Source: Nemertoderma westbladi (lineage: Eukaryota; Xenacoelomorpha; Nemertodermatida; Nemertodermatidae). Taken from it: a stretch of 57,429 nt of DNA. Positions 33,101-48,000 of the stretch are shown in pieces. Below the pieces are notes generated by a model that had not been told where the DNA came from, did not search any database, and saw only the letters and a program-made list of their open reading frames with translations. Position 1 is the stretch's first letter, and each line of letters begins with the position of its first letter. The translations under genes were made by a program, and so were the position numbers. The stretch lies in assembly GCA_032718475.1 (NCBI GenBank), contig JAUCBJ010009000.1, positions 1 to 57,429 on the forward strand, given 5' to 3'.

Positions 33101-36100
33101 TTCTATACCAACAAACACCCAACCAAGCTTGTTCCCCCGACTTTTGCAAACTCATTCGAACGACTTTACAAAACTTTGGGAAACAAATCTAATTGGCTGG
33201 AGTGGTTTCTATACCAACAAATACCCAACCAAGCTTGTTCCCCCAACCTTTGCAAACTCGTTTGAACGACTTTACAAAACTCTGGGATACAAATCTAATT
33301 GGCTGGAGTGGTTTCTATACCAACAAACACCCAATCATGTTTGTTCCCCCGACTTTTGCAAACTCGTTCGTACGACTTTACAAAACTCTGGGATACAAAT
33401 CGAATTGGTTGGAGTGGTTTCTATACCAAAAAACACCCATTCATGTTTGTTCCCCCGACTTTTGCAAACTCGTTCGTACGACTTTACAAAACTTTGGGAA
33501 ACAAATCTAATTGGCTGGAGTGGTTTCTATACCAACAAACACCCAATCAAGTTTGTTCCCCCAACCTTTGCAAACTCGTTTGAACGACTTTACAAAACTC
33601 AGGGAAACAAATCTAATTGGCTGGAGTTGTTTCTATACCAACAAACACCCAATCATGTTTGTTCCCCCGACTTTTGCAAACTCGTTCGAACGACTTTACA
33701 AAACTTTGGGAAACAAATCTAATTGGCTGGAGTGGTTTCTATACCAACAAACACCCAACCAAGCTTGTTCCCCCGACTTTTGCAAACTCATTCGAACGAC
33801 TTTACAAAACTTTGGGAAACAAATCTAATTGGCTGGAGTGGTTTCTATACCAACAAATACCCAACCAAGCTTGTTCCCCCAACCTTTGCAAACTCGTTTG
33901 AACGACTTTACAAAACTCTGGGATACAAATCTAATTGGCTGGAGTGGTTTCTATACCAACAAACACCCAATCATGTTTGTTCCCCCGACTTTTGCAAACT
34001 CGTTCGTACGACTTTACAAAACTCTGGGATACAAATCGAATTGGTTGGAGTGGTTTCTATACCAAAAAACACCCATTCATGTTTGTTCCCCCGACTTTTG
34101 CAAACTCGTTCGTACGACTTTACAAAACTTTAGGAAACAAATCTAATTGGCTGGAGTGGTTTCTATACCAACAAACACCCAATCAAGTTTGTTCCCCCAA
34201 CCTTTGCAAACTCGTTTGAACGACTTTACAAAACTCAGGGAAACAAATCTAATTGGCTGGAGTGGTTTCTATACCAACAAACACCCAATCATGTTTGTTC
34301 CCCCGACTTTTGCAAACTCGTTCGTACGACTTTACAAAACTTTGGGAAACAAATCTAATTGGCTGGAGTGGTTTCTATACCAACAAACACCCAATCATGT
34401 TTGTTCCCCCGACTTTTGCAAACTCGTTCGTACGACTTTACAAAACTTTGGGAAACAAATCTAATTGGCTGGAGTGGTTTCTATACCAAAAAACACCCAA
34501 TCATGTTTGTTCCCCCGACTTTTGCAAACTCGTTCGTACGACTTTACAAAACTCTGGGAAACAAATCTAATTGGCTGGAGTGGTTTCTATACCAACAAAT
34601 ACCCAACCAAGCTTGTTCCCCCAACCTTTGCAAACTCGTTTGAACGACTTTACAAAACTCTGGGATACAAATCTAATTGGCTGGAGTGGTTTCTATACCA
34701 AAAAACACCCAATCATGTTTGTTCCCCCGACTTTTGCAAACTCGTTTGAACGACTTACAAAACTTTGGGAAACAAATCTAATTGGCTGGAGTGGTTTCTA
34801 TACCAAAAAACACCCAATCATGTTTGTTCCCCCGACTTTTGCAAACTCGTTCGTACGACTTTACAAAACTCTGGGAAACAAATCTAATTGGCTGGAGTGG
34901 TTTCTATACCAACAAATACCCAACCAAGCTTGTTCCCCCAACCTTTGCAAACTCGTTTGAACGACTTTACAAAACTCTGGGATACAAATCTAATTGGCTG
35001 GAGTGGTTTCTATACCAAAAAACACCCAATCATGTTTGTTCCCCCGACTTTTGCAAACTCGTTCGTACGACTTTACAAAACTTTGGGAAACAAATCTAAT
35101 TGGCTGGAGTGGTTTCTATACCAACAAATACCCAACCAAGCTTGTTCCCCCAACCTTTGCAAACTCGTTTGAACGACTTTACAAAACTCTGGGATACAAA
35201 TCTAATTGGCTGGAGTGGTTTCTATACCAACAAACACCCAATCATGTTTGTTCCCCCGACTTTTGCAAACTCGTTCGAACGACTTTACAAAACTAAGGGA
35301 AACAAATCTAATTGGCTGGAGTGGTTTCTATACCAACAAACACTCAATCATGTTTGTTCCCCCTACTTTTGCAAACTCGTTCGAACGACTTTACAATACT
35401 TTGGGAAACAAATCTAATTGGCTGGAGTGGTTTCTATACCAACAAACACCCAATCATGTTTGTTCCCCCGACTTTTGCAAACTCGTTCGAACGACTTTAC
35501 AATACTTTGGGAAACAAATCTAATTGGCTGGAGTGGTTTCTATACCAACAAATACCCAACCAAGCTTGTTCCCCCAACCTTTGCAAACTCGGTTGAACGA
35601 CTTTACAAAACTCTGGGATACAAATCTAATTGGCTGGAGTGGTTTCTATACCAAAAAACACCCAATCATGTTTGTTCCCCCGACTTTTGCAAACTCGTTC
35701 GAACGACTTTACAATACTTTGGGAAACAAATCTAATTGGCTGGAGTGGTTTCTATACCAAAAAACACCCAATCAAGTTTGTTCCCCCGACTTTTGCAAAC
35801 TCGTTCGAACGACTTTACAAAACTCTGGGATACAAATCTAATTGGCTGGAGTGGTTTCCATACCAACAAACACCCAATCAAGTTTGTTCCCCCGACTTTT
35901 GCAAACTCGTTCGAACGACTTTACAAAACTCTGGGATACAAATCTAATTGGCTGGAGTGGTTTCCATACCAACAAACACCCAATCAAGTTTGTTCCCCCG
36001 ACTTTTGCAAACTCGTTCGTACGACTTTACAAAACTTTGGGAAACAAATCTAATTGGCTGGAGTGGTTTCTATACCAAAAAACACCCAATCAAGTTTGTT

Positions 36101-37750
36101 CCCCCGACTTTTGCAAACTCGTTCGAACGACTTTACAAAACTCTGGGATACAAATCTAATTGGCTGGAGTGGTTTCCATACCAACAAACACCCAATCAAG
36201 TTTGTTCCCCCGACTTTTGCAAACTCGTTCGTACGACTTTACAAAACTCAGGGAAACAAATCTAATTGGCTGGAGTGGTTTCTATACCAAAAAACACCCA
36301 ATCAAGTTTGTTCCCCCGACTTTTGCAAACTCGTTCGTACGACTTTACAAAACTCAGGGAAACAAATCTAATTGGCTGGAGTGGTTTCTATACCAAAAAA
36401 CACCCAATCAAGTTTGTTCCCCCGACTTTTGCAAACTCGTTCGAACGACTTTACAAAACTCTGGGATACAAATCTAATTGGCTGGAGTGGTTTCCATACC
36501 AACAAACACCCAATCAAGTTTGTTCCCCCGACTTTTGCAAACTCGTTCGAACGACTTTACAAAACTCTGGGATACAAATCTAATTGGCTGGAGTGGTTTC
36601 CATACCAACAAACACCCAATCAAGTTTGTTCCCCCGACTTTTGCAAACTCGTTCGTACGACTTTACAAAACTTTGGGAAACAAATCTAATTGGCTGGAGT
36701 GGTTTCTATACCAACAAATACCCAACCAAGCTTGTTCCCCCAACCTTTGCAAACTCGTTTGAACGACTTTACAAAACTTTGGGAAACAAATCTAATTGGC
36801 TGGAGTGGTTTCTATACCAAAAAACACCCAATCATGTTTGTTCCCCCGACTTTTGCAAACTCGTTTGAACGACTTTACAAAACTTTGGGAAACAAATCTA
36901 ATTGGCTGGAGTGGTTTCTATACCAACAAATACCCAACCAAGCTTGTTCCCCCAACCTTTGCAAACTCGTTTGAACGACTTTACAAAACTCTGGGATACA
37001 AATCTAATTGGCTGGAGTGGTTTCTATACCAACAAACACCCAATCATGTTTGTTCCCCCGACTTTTGCAAACTCGTTCGTACGACTTTACAAAACTTTGG
37101 GAAACAAATCTAATTGGCTGGAGTGGTTTCTATACCAACAAACACCCAATCAAGTTTGTTCCCCCAACCTTTGCAAACTCGTTTGAACGACTTTACAAAA
37201 CTCAGGGAAACAAATCTAATTGGCTGGAGTGGTTTCTATACCAACAAACACCCAATCATGTTTGTTCCCCCGACTTTTGCAAACTCGTTCGTACGACTTT
37301 ACAAAACTTTGGGAAACAAATCTAATTGGCTGGAGTGGTTTCTATACCAACAAACACCCAATCATGTTTGTTCCCCCGACTTTTGCAAACTCGTTCGTAC
37401 GACTTTACAAAACTTTGGGAAACAAATCTAATTGGCTGGAGTGGTTTCTATACCAAAAAACACCCAATCATGTTTGTTCCCCCGACTTTTGCAAACTCGT
37501 TCGTACGACTTTACAAAACTCTGGGAAACAAATCTAATTGGCTGGAGTGGTTTCTATACCAACAAATACCCAACCAAGCTTGTTCCCCCAACCTTTGCAA
37601 ACTCGTTTGAACGACTTTACAAAACTCTGGGATACAAATCTAATTGGCTGGAGTGGTTTCTATACCAACAAACACCCAATCATGTTTGTTCCCCCGACTT
37701 TTGCAAACTCGTTTGAACGACTTACAAAACTTTGGGAAACAAATCTAATT
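18151..37750 (+). repeat. Higher-order repeats of 63-67 monomers (6.7-7.1 kb), about three copies
   Basis: The order of monomer types recurs with long period. A block with a characteristic double CG/CA change, open in one frame for 211 codons, starts at 19,315, 25,990 and 33,087 (spacings 6,675 and 7,097). A unit with CACTCAATCATG lies near 21,568, 28,243 and 35,340, with the same spacings. The spacings equal 63 x 106 minus 3 and 67 x 106 minus 5, exactly accounting for the three and five 105-bp monomers inside. Copy 2 lacks three monomers near 28,480 and carries an extra tandem block of eight monomers (30,123 duplicated at 30,970). Unit boundaries are approximate. Confidence 0.85.
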
Positions 37751-40700
37751 GGCTGGAGTGGTTTCTATACCAAAAAACACCCAATCATGTTTGTTCCCCC
37801 GACTTTTGCAAACTCGTTCGTACGACTTTACAAAACTCTGGGAAACAAATCTAATTGGCTGGAGTGGTTTCTATACCAACAAATACCCAACCAAGCTTGT
37901 TCCCCCAACCTTTGCAAACTCGTTTGAACGACTTTACAAAACTCTGGGATACAAATCTAATTGGCTGGAGTGGTTTCTATACCAACAAATACCCAACCAA
38001 GCTTGTTCCCCCAACCTTTGCAAACTCGTTTGAACGACTTTACAAAACTCTGGGATACAAATCTAATTGGCTGGAGTGGTTTCCATACCAAAAAACACCC
38101 AATCATGTTTGTTCCCCCGACTTTTGCAAACTCGTTCGTACGACTTTACAAAACTTTGGGAAACAAATCTAATTGGCTGGATTGGTTTCTATACCAACAA
38201 ATACCCAACCAAGCTTGTTCCCCCAACCTTTGCAAACTCGTTTGAACGACTTTACAAAACTCTGGGATACAAATCTAATTGGCTGGAGTGGTTTCTATAC
38301 CAACAAATACCCAACCAAGCTTGTTCCCCCAACCTTTGCAAACTCGTTTGAACGACTTTACAAAACTCTGGGATACAAATCTAATTGGCTGGAGTGGTTT
38401 CTATACCAAAAAACACCCAATCATGTTTGTTCCCCCGACTTTTGCAAACTCGTTCGTACGACTTTACAAAACTTTGGGAAACAAATCTAATTGGCTGGAT
38501 TGGTTTCTATACCAACAAATACCCAACCAAGCTTGTTCCCCCAACCTTTGCAAACTCGTTTGAACGACTTTACAAAACTCTGGGATACAAATCTAATTGG
38601 CTGGAGTGGTTTCTATACCAACAAACACCCAATCATGTTTGTTCCCCCGACTTTTGCAAACTCGTTCGAACGACTTTACAAAACTAAGGGAAACAAATCT
38701 AATTGGCTGGAGTGGTTTCTATACCAACAAACACCCAATCATGTTTGTTCCCCCTACTTTTGCAAACTCGTTCGAACGACTTTACAATACTTTGGGAAAC
38801 AAATCTAATTGGCTGGAGTGGTTTCTATACCAACAAACACCCAATCATGTTTGTTCCCCCTACTTTTGCAAACTCGTTCGAACGACTTTACAATACTTTG
38901 GGAAACAAATCTAATTGGCTGGAGTGGTTTCTATACCAACAAATACCCAACCAAGCTTGTTCCCCCAACCTTTGCAAACTCGGTTGAACGACTTTACAAA
39001 ACTCTGGGATACAAATCTAATTGGCTGGAGTGGTTTCTATACCAAAAAACACCCAATCATGTTTGTTCCCCCTACTTTTGCAAACTCGTTCGAACGACTT
39101 TACAATACTTTGGAAAACAAATCTAATTGGCTGGAGTGGTTTCTATACCAAAAAACACCCAATCAAGTTTGTTCCCCCGACTTTTGCAAACTCGTTCGAA
39201 CGACTTTACAAAACTCTGGGATACAAATCTAATTGGCTGGAGTGGTTTCCATACCAACAAACACCCAATCAAGTTTGTTCCCCCGACTTTTGCAAACTCG
39301 TTCGAACGACTTTACAAAACTCTGGGATACAAATCTAATTGGCTGGAGTGGTTTCCATACCAACAAACACCCAATCAAGTTTGTTCCCCCGACTTTTGCA
39401 AACTCGTTCGTACGACTTTACAAAACTTTGGGAAACAAATCTAATTGGCTGGAGTGGTTTCTATACCAAAAAACACCCAATCAAGTTTGTTCCCCCGACT
39501 TTTGCAAACTCGTTCGAACGACTTTACAAAACTCTGGGATACAAATCTAATTGGCTGGAGTGGTTTCCATACCAACAAACACCCAATCAAGTTTGTTCCC
39601 CCGACTTTTGCAAACTCGTTCGTACGACTTTACAAAACTCAGGGAAACAAATCTAATTGGCTGGAGTGGTTTCTATACCAAAAAACACCCAATCAAGTTT
39701 GTTCCCCCGACTTTTGCAAACTCGTTCGAACGACTTTACAAAACTCTGGGATACAAATCTAATTGGCTGGAGTGGTTTCCATACCAACAAACACCCAATC
39801 AAGTTTGTTCCCCCGACTTTTGCAAACTCGTTCGAACGACTTTACAAAACTCTGGGATACAAATCTAATTGGCTGGAGTGGTTTCCATACCAACAAACAC
39901 CCAATCAAGTTTGTTCCCCCGACTTTTGCAAACTCGTTCGTACGACTTTACAAAACTCAGGGAAACAAATCTAATTGGCTGGAGTGGTTTCTATACCAAA
40001 AAACACCCAATCAAGTTTGTTCCCCCGACTTTTGCAAACTCGTTCGAACGACTTTACAAAACTCTGGGATACAAATCTAATTGGCTGGAGTGGTTTCCAT
40101 ACCAACAAACACCCAATCAAGTTTGTTCCCCCGACTTTTGCAAACTCGTTCGAACGACTTTACAAAACTCTGGGATACAAATCTAATTGGCTGGAGTGGT
40201 TTCCATACCAACAAACACCCAATCAAGTTTGTTCCCCCGACTTTTGCAAACTCGTTCGTACGACTTTACAAAACTTTGGGAAACAAATCTAATTGGCTGG
40301 AGTGGTTTCTATACCAACAAATACCCAACCAAGCTTGTTCCCCCAACCTTTGCAAACTCGTTTGAACGACTTTACAAAACTTTGGGAAACAAATCTAATT
40401 GGCTGGAGTGGTTTCTATACCAAAAAACACCCAATCATGTTTGTTCCCCCGACTTTTGCAAACTCGTTTGAACGACTTTACAAAACTTTGGGAAACAAAT
40501 CTAATTGGCTGGAGTGGTTTCTATACCAACAAATACCCAACCAAGCTTGTTCCCCCAACCTTTGCAAACTCGTTTGAACGACTTTACAAAACTCTGGGAT
40601 ACAAATCTAATTGGCTGGAGTGGTTTCTATACCAAAAAACACCCAATCATGTTTGTTCCCCCGACTTTTGCAAACTCGTTTGAACGACTTTACAAAACTT

Positions 40701-43700
40701 TGGGATACAAATCTAATTGGCTGGAGTGGTTTCCATACCAACAAACACCCAATCAAGTTTGTTCCCCCGACATTTGCAAACTCGTTCGAACGACTTTACA
40801 AAACTCTGGGATACAAATCTAATTGGCTGGAGTGGTTTCCATACCAACAAACACCCAATCAAGTTTGTTCCCCCGACTTTTGCAAACTCGTTCGTACGAC
40901 TTTACAAAACTCTGGGATACAAATCTAATTGGCTGGAGTGGTTTCCATACCAACAAACACCCAATCAAGTTTGTTCCCCCGACTTTTGCAAACTCGTTCG
41001 TACGACTTTACAAAACTTTGGGAAACAAATCTAATTGGCTGGAGTGGTTTCTATACCAACAAATACCCAACCAAGCTTGTTCCCCCAACCTTTGCAAACT
41101 CGTTTGAACGACTTTACAAAACTCTGGGATACAAATCTAATTGGCTGGAGTGGTTTCTATACCAACAAATACCCAACCAAGCTTGTTCCCCCAACCTTTG
41201 CAAACTCGTTTGAACGACTTTACAAAACTCTGGGATACAAATCTAATTGGCTGGAGTGGTTTCTATACCAAAAAACACCCAATCAAGTTTGTTCCCCCGA
41301 CTTTTGCAAACTCGTTCGAACGACTTTACAAAACTCTGGGATACAAATCTAATTGGCTGGAGTGGTTTCCATACCAACAAACACCCAATCAAGTTTGTTC
41401 CCCCGACTTTTGCAAACTCGTTCGAACGACTTTACAAAACTCTGGGATACAAATCTAATTGGCTGGAGTGGTTTCCATACCAACAAACACCCAATCAAGT
41501 TTGTTCCCCCGACTTTTGCAAACTCGTTCGTACGACTTTACAAAACTTTGGGAAACAAATCTAATTGGCTGGAGTGGTTTCTATACCAAAAAACACCCAA
41601 TCATGTTTGTTCCCCCGACTTTTGCAAACTCGTTCGTACGACTTTACAAAACTCTGGGAAACAAATCTAATTGGCTGGAGTGGTTTCTATACCAACAAAT
41701 ACCCAACCAAGCTTGTTCCCCCAACCTTTGCAAACTCGTTTGAACGACTTTACAAAACTCTGGGATACAAATCTAATTGGCTGGAGTGGTTTCTATACCA
41801 ACAAATACCCAACCAAGCTTGTTCCCCCAACCTTTGCAAACTCGTTTGAACGACTTTACAAAACTCTGGGATACAAATCTAATTGGCTGGAGTGGTTTCC
41901 ATACCAAAAAACACCCAATCATGTTTGTTCCCCCGACTTTTGCAAACTCGTTCGTACGACTTTACAAAACTTTGGGAAACAAATCTAATTGGCTGGATTG
42001 GTTTCTATACCAACAAATACCCAACCAAGCTTGTTCCCCCAACCTTTGCAAACTCGTTTGAACGACTTTACAAAACTCTGGGATACAAATCTAATTGGCT
42101 GGAGTGGTTTCTATACCAACAAATACCCAACCAAGCTTGTTCCCCCAACCTTTGCAAACTCGTTTGAACGACTTTACAAAACTCTGGGATACAAATCTAA
42201 TTGGCTGGAGTGGTTTCTATACCAAAAAACACCCAATCATGTTTGTTCCCCCGACTTTTGCAAACTCGTTCGTACGACTTTACAAAACTTTGGGAAACAA
42301 ATCTAATTGGCTGGATTGGTTTCTATACCAACAAATACCCAACCAAGCTTGTTCCCCCAACCTTTGCAAACTCGTTTGAACGACTTTACAAAACTCTGGG
42401 ATACAAATCTAATTGGCTGGAGTGGTTTCTATACCAACAAACACCCAATCATGTTTGTTCCCCCGACTTTTGCAAACTCGTTCGAACGACTTTACAAAAC
42501 TAAGGGAAACAAATCTAATTGGCTGGAGTGGTTTCTATACCAACAAACACCCAATCATGTTTGTTCCCCCTACTTTTGCAAACTCGTTCGAACGACTTTA
42601 CAATACTTTGGGAAACAAATCTAATTGGCTGGAGTGGTTTCTATACCAACAAACACCCAATCATGTTTGTTCCCCCTACTTTTGCAAACTCGTTCGAACG
42701 ACTTTACAATACTTTGGGAAACAAATCTAATTGGCTGGAGTGGTTTCTATACCAACAAATACCCAACCAAGCTTGTTCCCCCAACCTTTGCAAACTCGGT
42801 TGAACGACTTTACAAAACTCTGGGATACAAATCTAATTGGCTGGAGTGGTTTCTATACCAAAAAACACCCAATCATGTTTGTTCCCCCTACTTTTGCAAA
42901 CTCGTTCGAACGACTTTACAATACTTTGGAAAACAAATCTAATTGGCTGGAGTGGTTTCTATACCAAAAAACACCCAATCAAGTTTGTTCCCCCGACTTT
43001 TGCAAACTCGTTCGAACGACTTTACAAAACTCTGGGATACAAATCTAATTGGCTGGAGTGGTTTCCATACCAACAAACACCCAATCAAGTTTGTTCCCCC
43101 GACTTTTGCAAACTCGTTCGAACGACTTTACAAAACTCTGGGATACAAATCTAATTGGCTGGAGTGGTTTCCATACCAACAAACACCCAATCAAGTTTGT
43201 TCCCCCGACTTTTGCAAACTCGTTCGTACGACTTTACAAAACTTTGGGAAACAAATCTAATTGGCTGGAGTGGTTTCTATACCAAAAAACACCCAATCAA
43301 GTTTGTTCCCCCGACTTTTGCAAACTCGTTCGAACGACTTTACAAAACTCTGGGATACAAATCTAATTGGCTGGAGTGGTTTCCATACCAACAAACACCC
43401 AATCAAGTTTGTTCCCCCGACTTTTGCAAACTCGTTCGTACGACTTTACAAAACTCAGGGAAACAAATCTAATTGGCTGGAGTGGTTTCTATACCAAAAA
43501 ACACCCAATCAAGTTTGTTCCCCCGACTTTTGCAAACTCGTTCGAACGACTTTACAAAACTCTGGGATACAAATCTAATTGGCTGGAGTGGTTTCCATAC
43601 CAACAAACACCCAATCAAGTTTGTTCCCCCGACTTTTGCAAACTCGTTCGAACGACTTTACAAAACTCTGGGATACAAATCTAATTGGCTGGAGTGGTTT

Positions 43701-45070
43701 CCATACCAACAAACACCCAATCAAGTTTGTTCCCCCGACTTTTGCAAACTCGTTCGTACGACTTTACAAAACTCAGGGAAACAAATCTAATTGGCTGGAG
43801 TGGTTTCTATACCAAAAAACACCCAATCAAGTTTGTTCCCCCGACTTTTGCAAACTCGTTCGAACGACTTTACAAAACTCTGGGATACAAATCTAATTGG
43901 CTGGAGTGGTTTCCATACCAACAAACACCCAATCAAGTTTGTTCCCCCGACTTTTGCAAACTCGTTCGAACGACTTTACAAAACTCTGGGATACAAATCT
44001 AATTGGCTGGAGTGGTTTCCATACCAACAAACACCCAATCAAGTTTGTTCCCCCGACTTTTGCAAACTCGTTCGTACGACTTTACAAAACTTTGGGAAAC
44101 AAATCTAATTGGCTGGAGTGGTTTCTATACCAACAAATACCCAACCAAGCTTGTTCCCCCAACCTTTGCAAACTCGTTTGAACGACTTTACAAAACTTTG
44201 GGAAACAAATCTAATTGGCTGGAGTGGTTTCTATACCAAAAAACACCCAATCATGTTTGTTCCCCCGACTTTTGCAAACTCGTTTGAACGACTTTACAAA
44301 ACTTTGGGAAACAAATCTAATTGGCTGGAGTGGTTTCTATACCAACAAATACCCAACCAAGCTTGTTCCCCCAACCTTTGCAAACTCGTTTGAACGACTT
44401 TACAAAACTCTGGGATACAAATCTAATTGGCTGGAGTGGTTTCTATACCAAAAAACACCCAATCATGTTTGTTCCCCCGACTTTTGCAAACTCGTTTGAA
44501 CGACTTTACAAAACTTTGGGATACAAATCTAATTGGCTGGAGTGGTTTCCATACCAACAAACACCCAATCAAGTTTGTTCCCCCGACCTTTGCAAACTCG
44601 TTCGAACGACTTTACAAAACTCTGGGATACAAATCTAATTGGCTGGAGTGGTTTCCATACCAACAAACACCCAATCAAGTTTGTTCCCCCGACTTTTGCA
44701 AACTCGTTCGTACGACTTTACAAAACTCTGGGATACAAATCTAATTGGCTGGAGTGGTTTCCATACCAACAAACACCCAATCAAGTTTGTTCCCCCGACT
44801 TTTGCAAACTCGTTCGTACGACTTTACAAAACTTTGGGAAACAAATCTAATTGGCTGGAGTGGTTTCTATACCAACAAATACCCAACCAAGCTTGTTCCC
44901 CCAACCTTTGCAAACTCGTTTGAACGACTTTACAAAACTCTGGGATACAAATCTAATTGGCTGGAGTGGTTTCTATACCAACAAATACCCAACCAAGCTT
45001 GTTCCCCCAACCTTTGCAAACTCGTTTGAACGACTTTACAAAACTCTGGGATACAAATCTAATTGGCTGG
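37750..45070 (+). repeat. Recent tandem duplication, 36-monomer unit of 3,816 bp
   Basis: The type order from about 37,750 to 41,250 repeats from about 41,566 to 45,066, offset by exactly 3,816 bp (36 x 106). The copies share private variants, for example CTGGATTGG for CTGGAGTGG (38,175 and 41,991; 38,493 and 42,309) and TTTGGAAAAC (39,112 and 42,928). A rare difference is CATTTGC at 40,771 against CCTTTGC at 44,587. The two copies are far more similar to each other than to the 7-kb repeats. Confidence 0.85.
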
Positions 45071-48000
45071 AGTGGTTTCTATACCAAAAAACACCCAATC
45101 ATGTTTGTTCCCCCGACTTTTGCAAACTCGTTTGAACGACTTTACAAAACTTTGGGATACAAATCTAATTGGCTGGAGTGGTTTCCATACCAACAAACAC
45201 CCAATCAAGTTTGTTCCCCCGACCTTTGCAAACTCGTTCGAACGACTTTACAAAACTCTGGGATACAAATCTAATTGGCTGGAGTGGTTTCCATACCAAC
45301 AAACACCCAATCAAGTTTGTTCCCCCGACTTTTGCAAACTCGTTCGTACGACTTTACAAAACTCTGGGATACAAATCTAATTGGCTGGAGTGGTTTCTAT
45401 ACCAAAAAACACCCAATCATGTTTGTTTCCACGACTTTTGCAAACTCGTTCGAACGACTTTACAAAACTCTGGGATACAAATCTAATTGGCTGGAGTGGT
45501 TTCTATACCAACAAACACCCAATCAAGTTTGTTCCCCCGACTTTTGCAAACTCGTTTGAACGACTTTACAAAACTCTGGGATACAAATCTAATTGGCTGG
45601 AGTGGTTTCCATACCAACAAACACCCAATCAAGTTTGTTCCCCCGACTTTTGCAAACTCGTTCGTACGACTTTACAAAACTTTGGGAAACAAATCTAATT
45701 GGCTGGAGTGGTTTCTATACCAAAAAAACACCCAATCATGTTTGTTCCCCCGACTTTTGCAAACTCGTTTGAACGACGTTACAAAACTAAGGGAAACAAA
45801 TCTAATTGGCTGGAGTGGTTTCTATACCAAAAAATACCCAACCAAGCTTGTTCCCCCAACCTTTGCAAACTCGTTTGAACGACTTTATAAAACTCAGGGA
45901 AACAAATCTAATTGGCTGGAGTGGTTTCTATACCAACAAATACCCAACCAAGCTTGTTCCCCCGACTTTTGCAATCTCGTTCGAACGACTTTACAAAACT
46001 AAGGGAAACAAATCTAATTGGCTGGAGTGGTTTCTATACCAACAAATACCCAACCAAGCTTGTTCCCCCAACCTTTGCAAACTCGTTTGAACGACTTTAC
46101 AAAACTCAGGGAAACAAATCTAATTGGCTGGAGTGGTTTCTATACCAAAAAACATCCAATCATGTTTGTTCCCCCGACTTTTGCAAACTCGTTCGTACGA
46201 CTTTACAAAACTTTGGGAAACAAATCTAATTGGCTGGAGTGGTTTCTATACCAACAAATACCCAACCAAGCTTGTTCCCCCAACCTTTGCAAACTCGTTT
46301 GAACGACTTTACAAAACTCTGGGATACAAATCTAATTGGCTGGAGTGGTTTCTATACCAAAAAACACCCAATCATGTTTGTTCCCCCGACTTTTGCAAAC
46401 TCGTTTGAACGACTTTACAAAACTAAGGGAAACAAATCTAATTGGCTGGAGTGGTTTCTATACCAACAAATACCCAACCAAGCTTGTTCCCCCAACCTTT
46501 GCAAACTCGTTTGAACGACTTTACAAAACTCTGGGATACAAATCTAATTGGCTGGAGTGGTTTCTATACCAAAAAACACCCAATCATGTTTGTTCCCCCG
46601 ACTTTTGCAAACTCGTTCGAACGACTTTACAAAACTCTGGGATACAAATCTAATTGGCTGGAGTGGTTTCCATACCAACAAACACCCAATCAAGTTTGTT
46701 CCCCCGACTTTTGCAAACTCGTTCGAACGACTTTACAAAACTCTGGGATACAAATCTAATTGGCTGGAGTGGTTTCCATACCAACAAACACCCAATCAAG
46801 TTTGTTCCCCCGACTTTTGCAAACTCGTTCGTACGACTTTACAAAACTTTGGGAAACAAATCTAATTGGCTGGAGTGGTTTCTATACCAACAAACACCCA
46901 ACCAAGCTTGTTCCCCCGACTTTTGCAAACTCGTTTGAACGACTTTACAAAACTCAGGGAAACAAATCTAATTGGCTGGAGTGGTTTCTATACCAAAAAA
47001 CACCCAATCATGTTTGTTCCCCCGACTTTTGCAAACTCGTTCGAACGACTTTACAAAACTTTGGGAAACAAATCTAATTGGCTGGAGTGGTTTCTATACC
47101 AACAAACACCCAATCAAGTTTGTTCCCCCGACTTTTGCAAACTCGTTCGTACGACTTTACAAAACTTTGGGAAACAAATCTAATTGGCTGGAGTGGTTTC
47201 CATACCAACAAACACCCAATCAAGTTTGTTCCCCCGACTTTTGCAAACTCGTTCGTACGACTTTACAAAACTTTGGGAAACAAATCTAATTGGCTGGAGT
47301 GGTTTCTATACCAACAAACACCCAATCAAGTTTGTTCCCCCGACTTTTGCAAACTCGTTCGTACGACTTTACAAAACTTTGGGAAAACAATCTAATTGGC
47401 TGGAGTGGTTTCCATACCAACAAACACCCAATCAAGTTTGTTCCCCCGACTTTTGCAAACTCGTTCGTACGACTTTACAAAACTTTGGGAAACAAATCTA
47501 ATTGGCTGGAGTGGTTTCTATACCAACAAATACCCAACCAAGCTTGTTCCCCCAACCTTTGCAAACTCGTTTGAACGACTTTACAAAACTCTGGGATACA
47601 AATCTAATTGGCTGGAGTGGTTTCTATACCAAAAAACACCCAATCATGTTTGTTCCCCCGACTTTTGCAAACTCGTTTGAACGACTTTACAAAACTTTGG
47701 GATACAAATCTAATTGGCTGGAGTGGTTTCCATACCAACAAACACCCAATCAAGTTTGTTCCCCCGACTTTTGCAAACTCGTTCGTACGACTTTACAAAA
47801 CTTTGGGAAACAAATCTAATTGGCTGGAGTGGTTTCCATACCAACAAACACCCAATCAAGTTTGTTCCCCCGACCTTTGCAAACTCGTTCGAACGACTTT
47901 ACAAAACTCGGGGAAACAAATCTAATTGGCTGGAGTGGTTTCCATACCAACAAACACCCAATCAAGTTTGTTCCCCCGACTTTTGCAAACTCGTTCGTAC

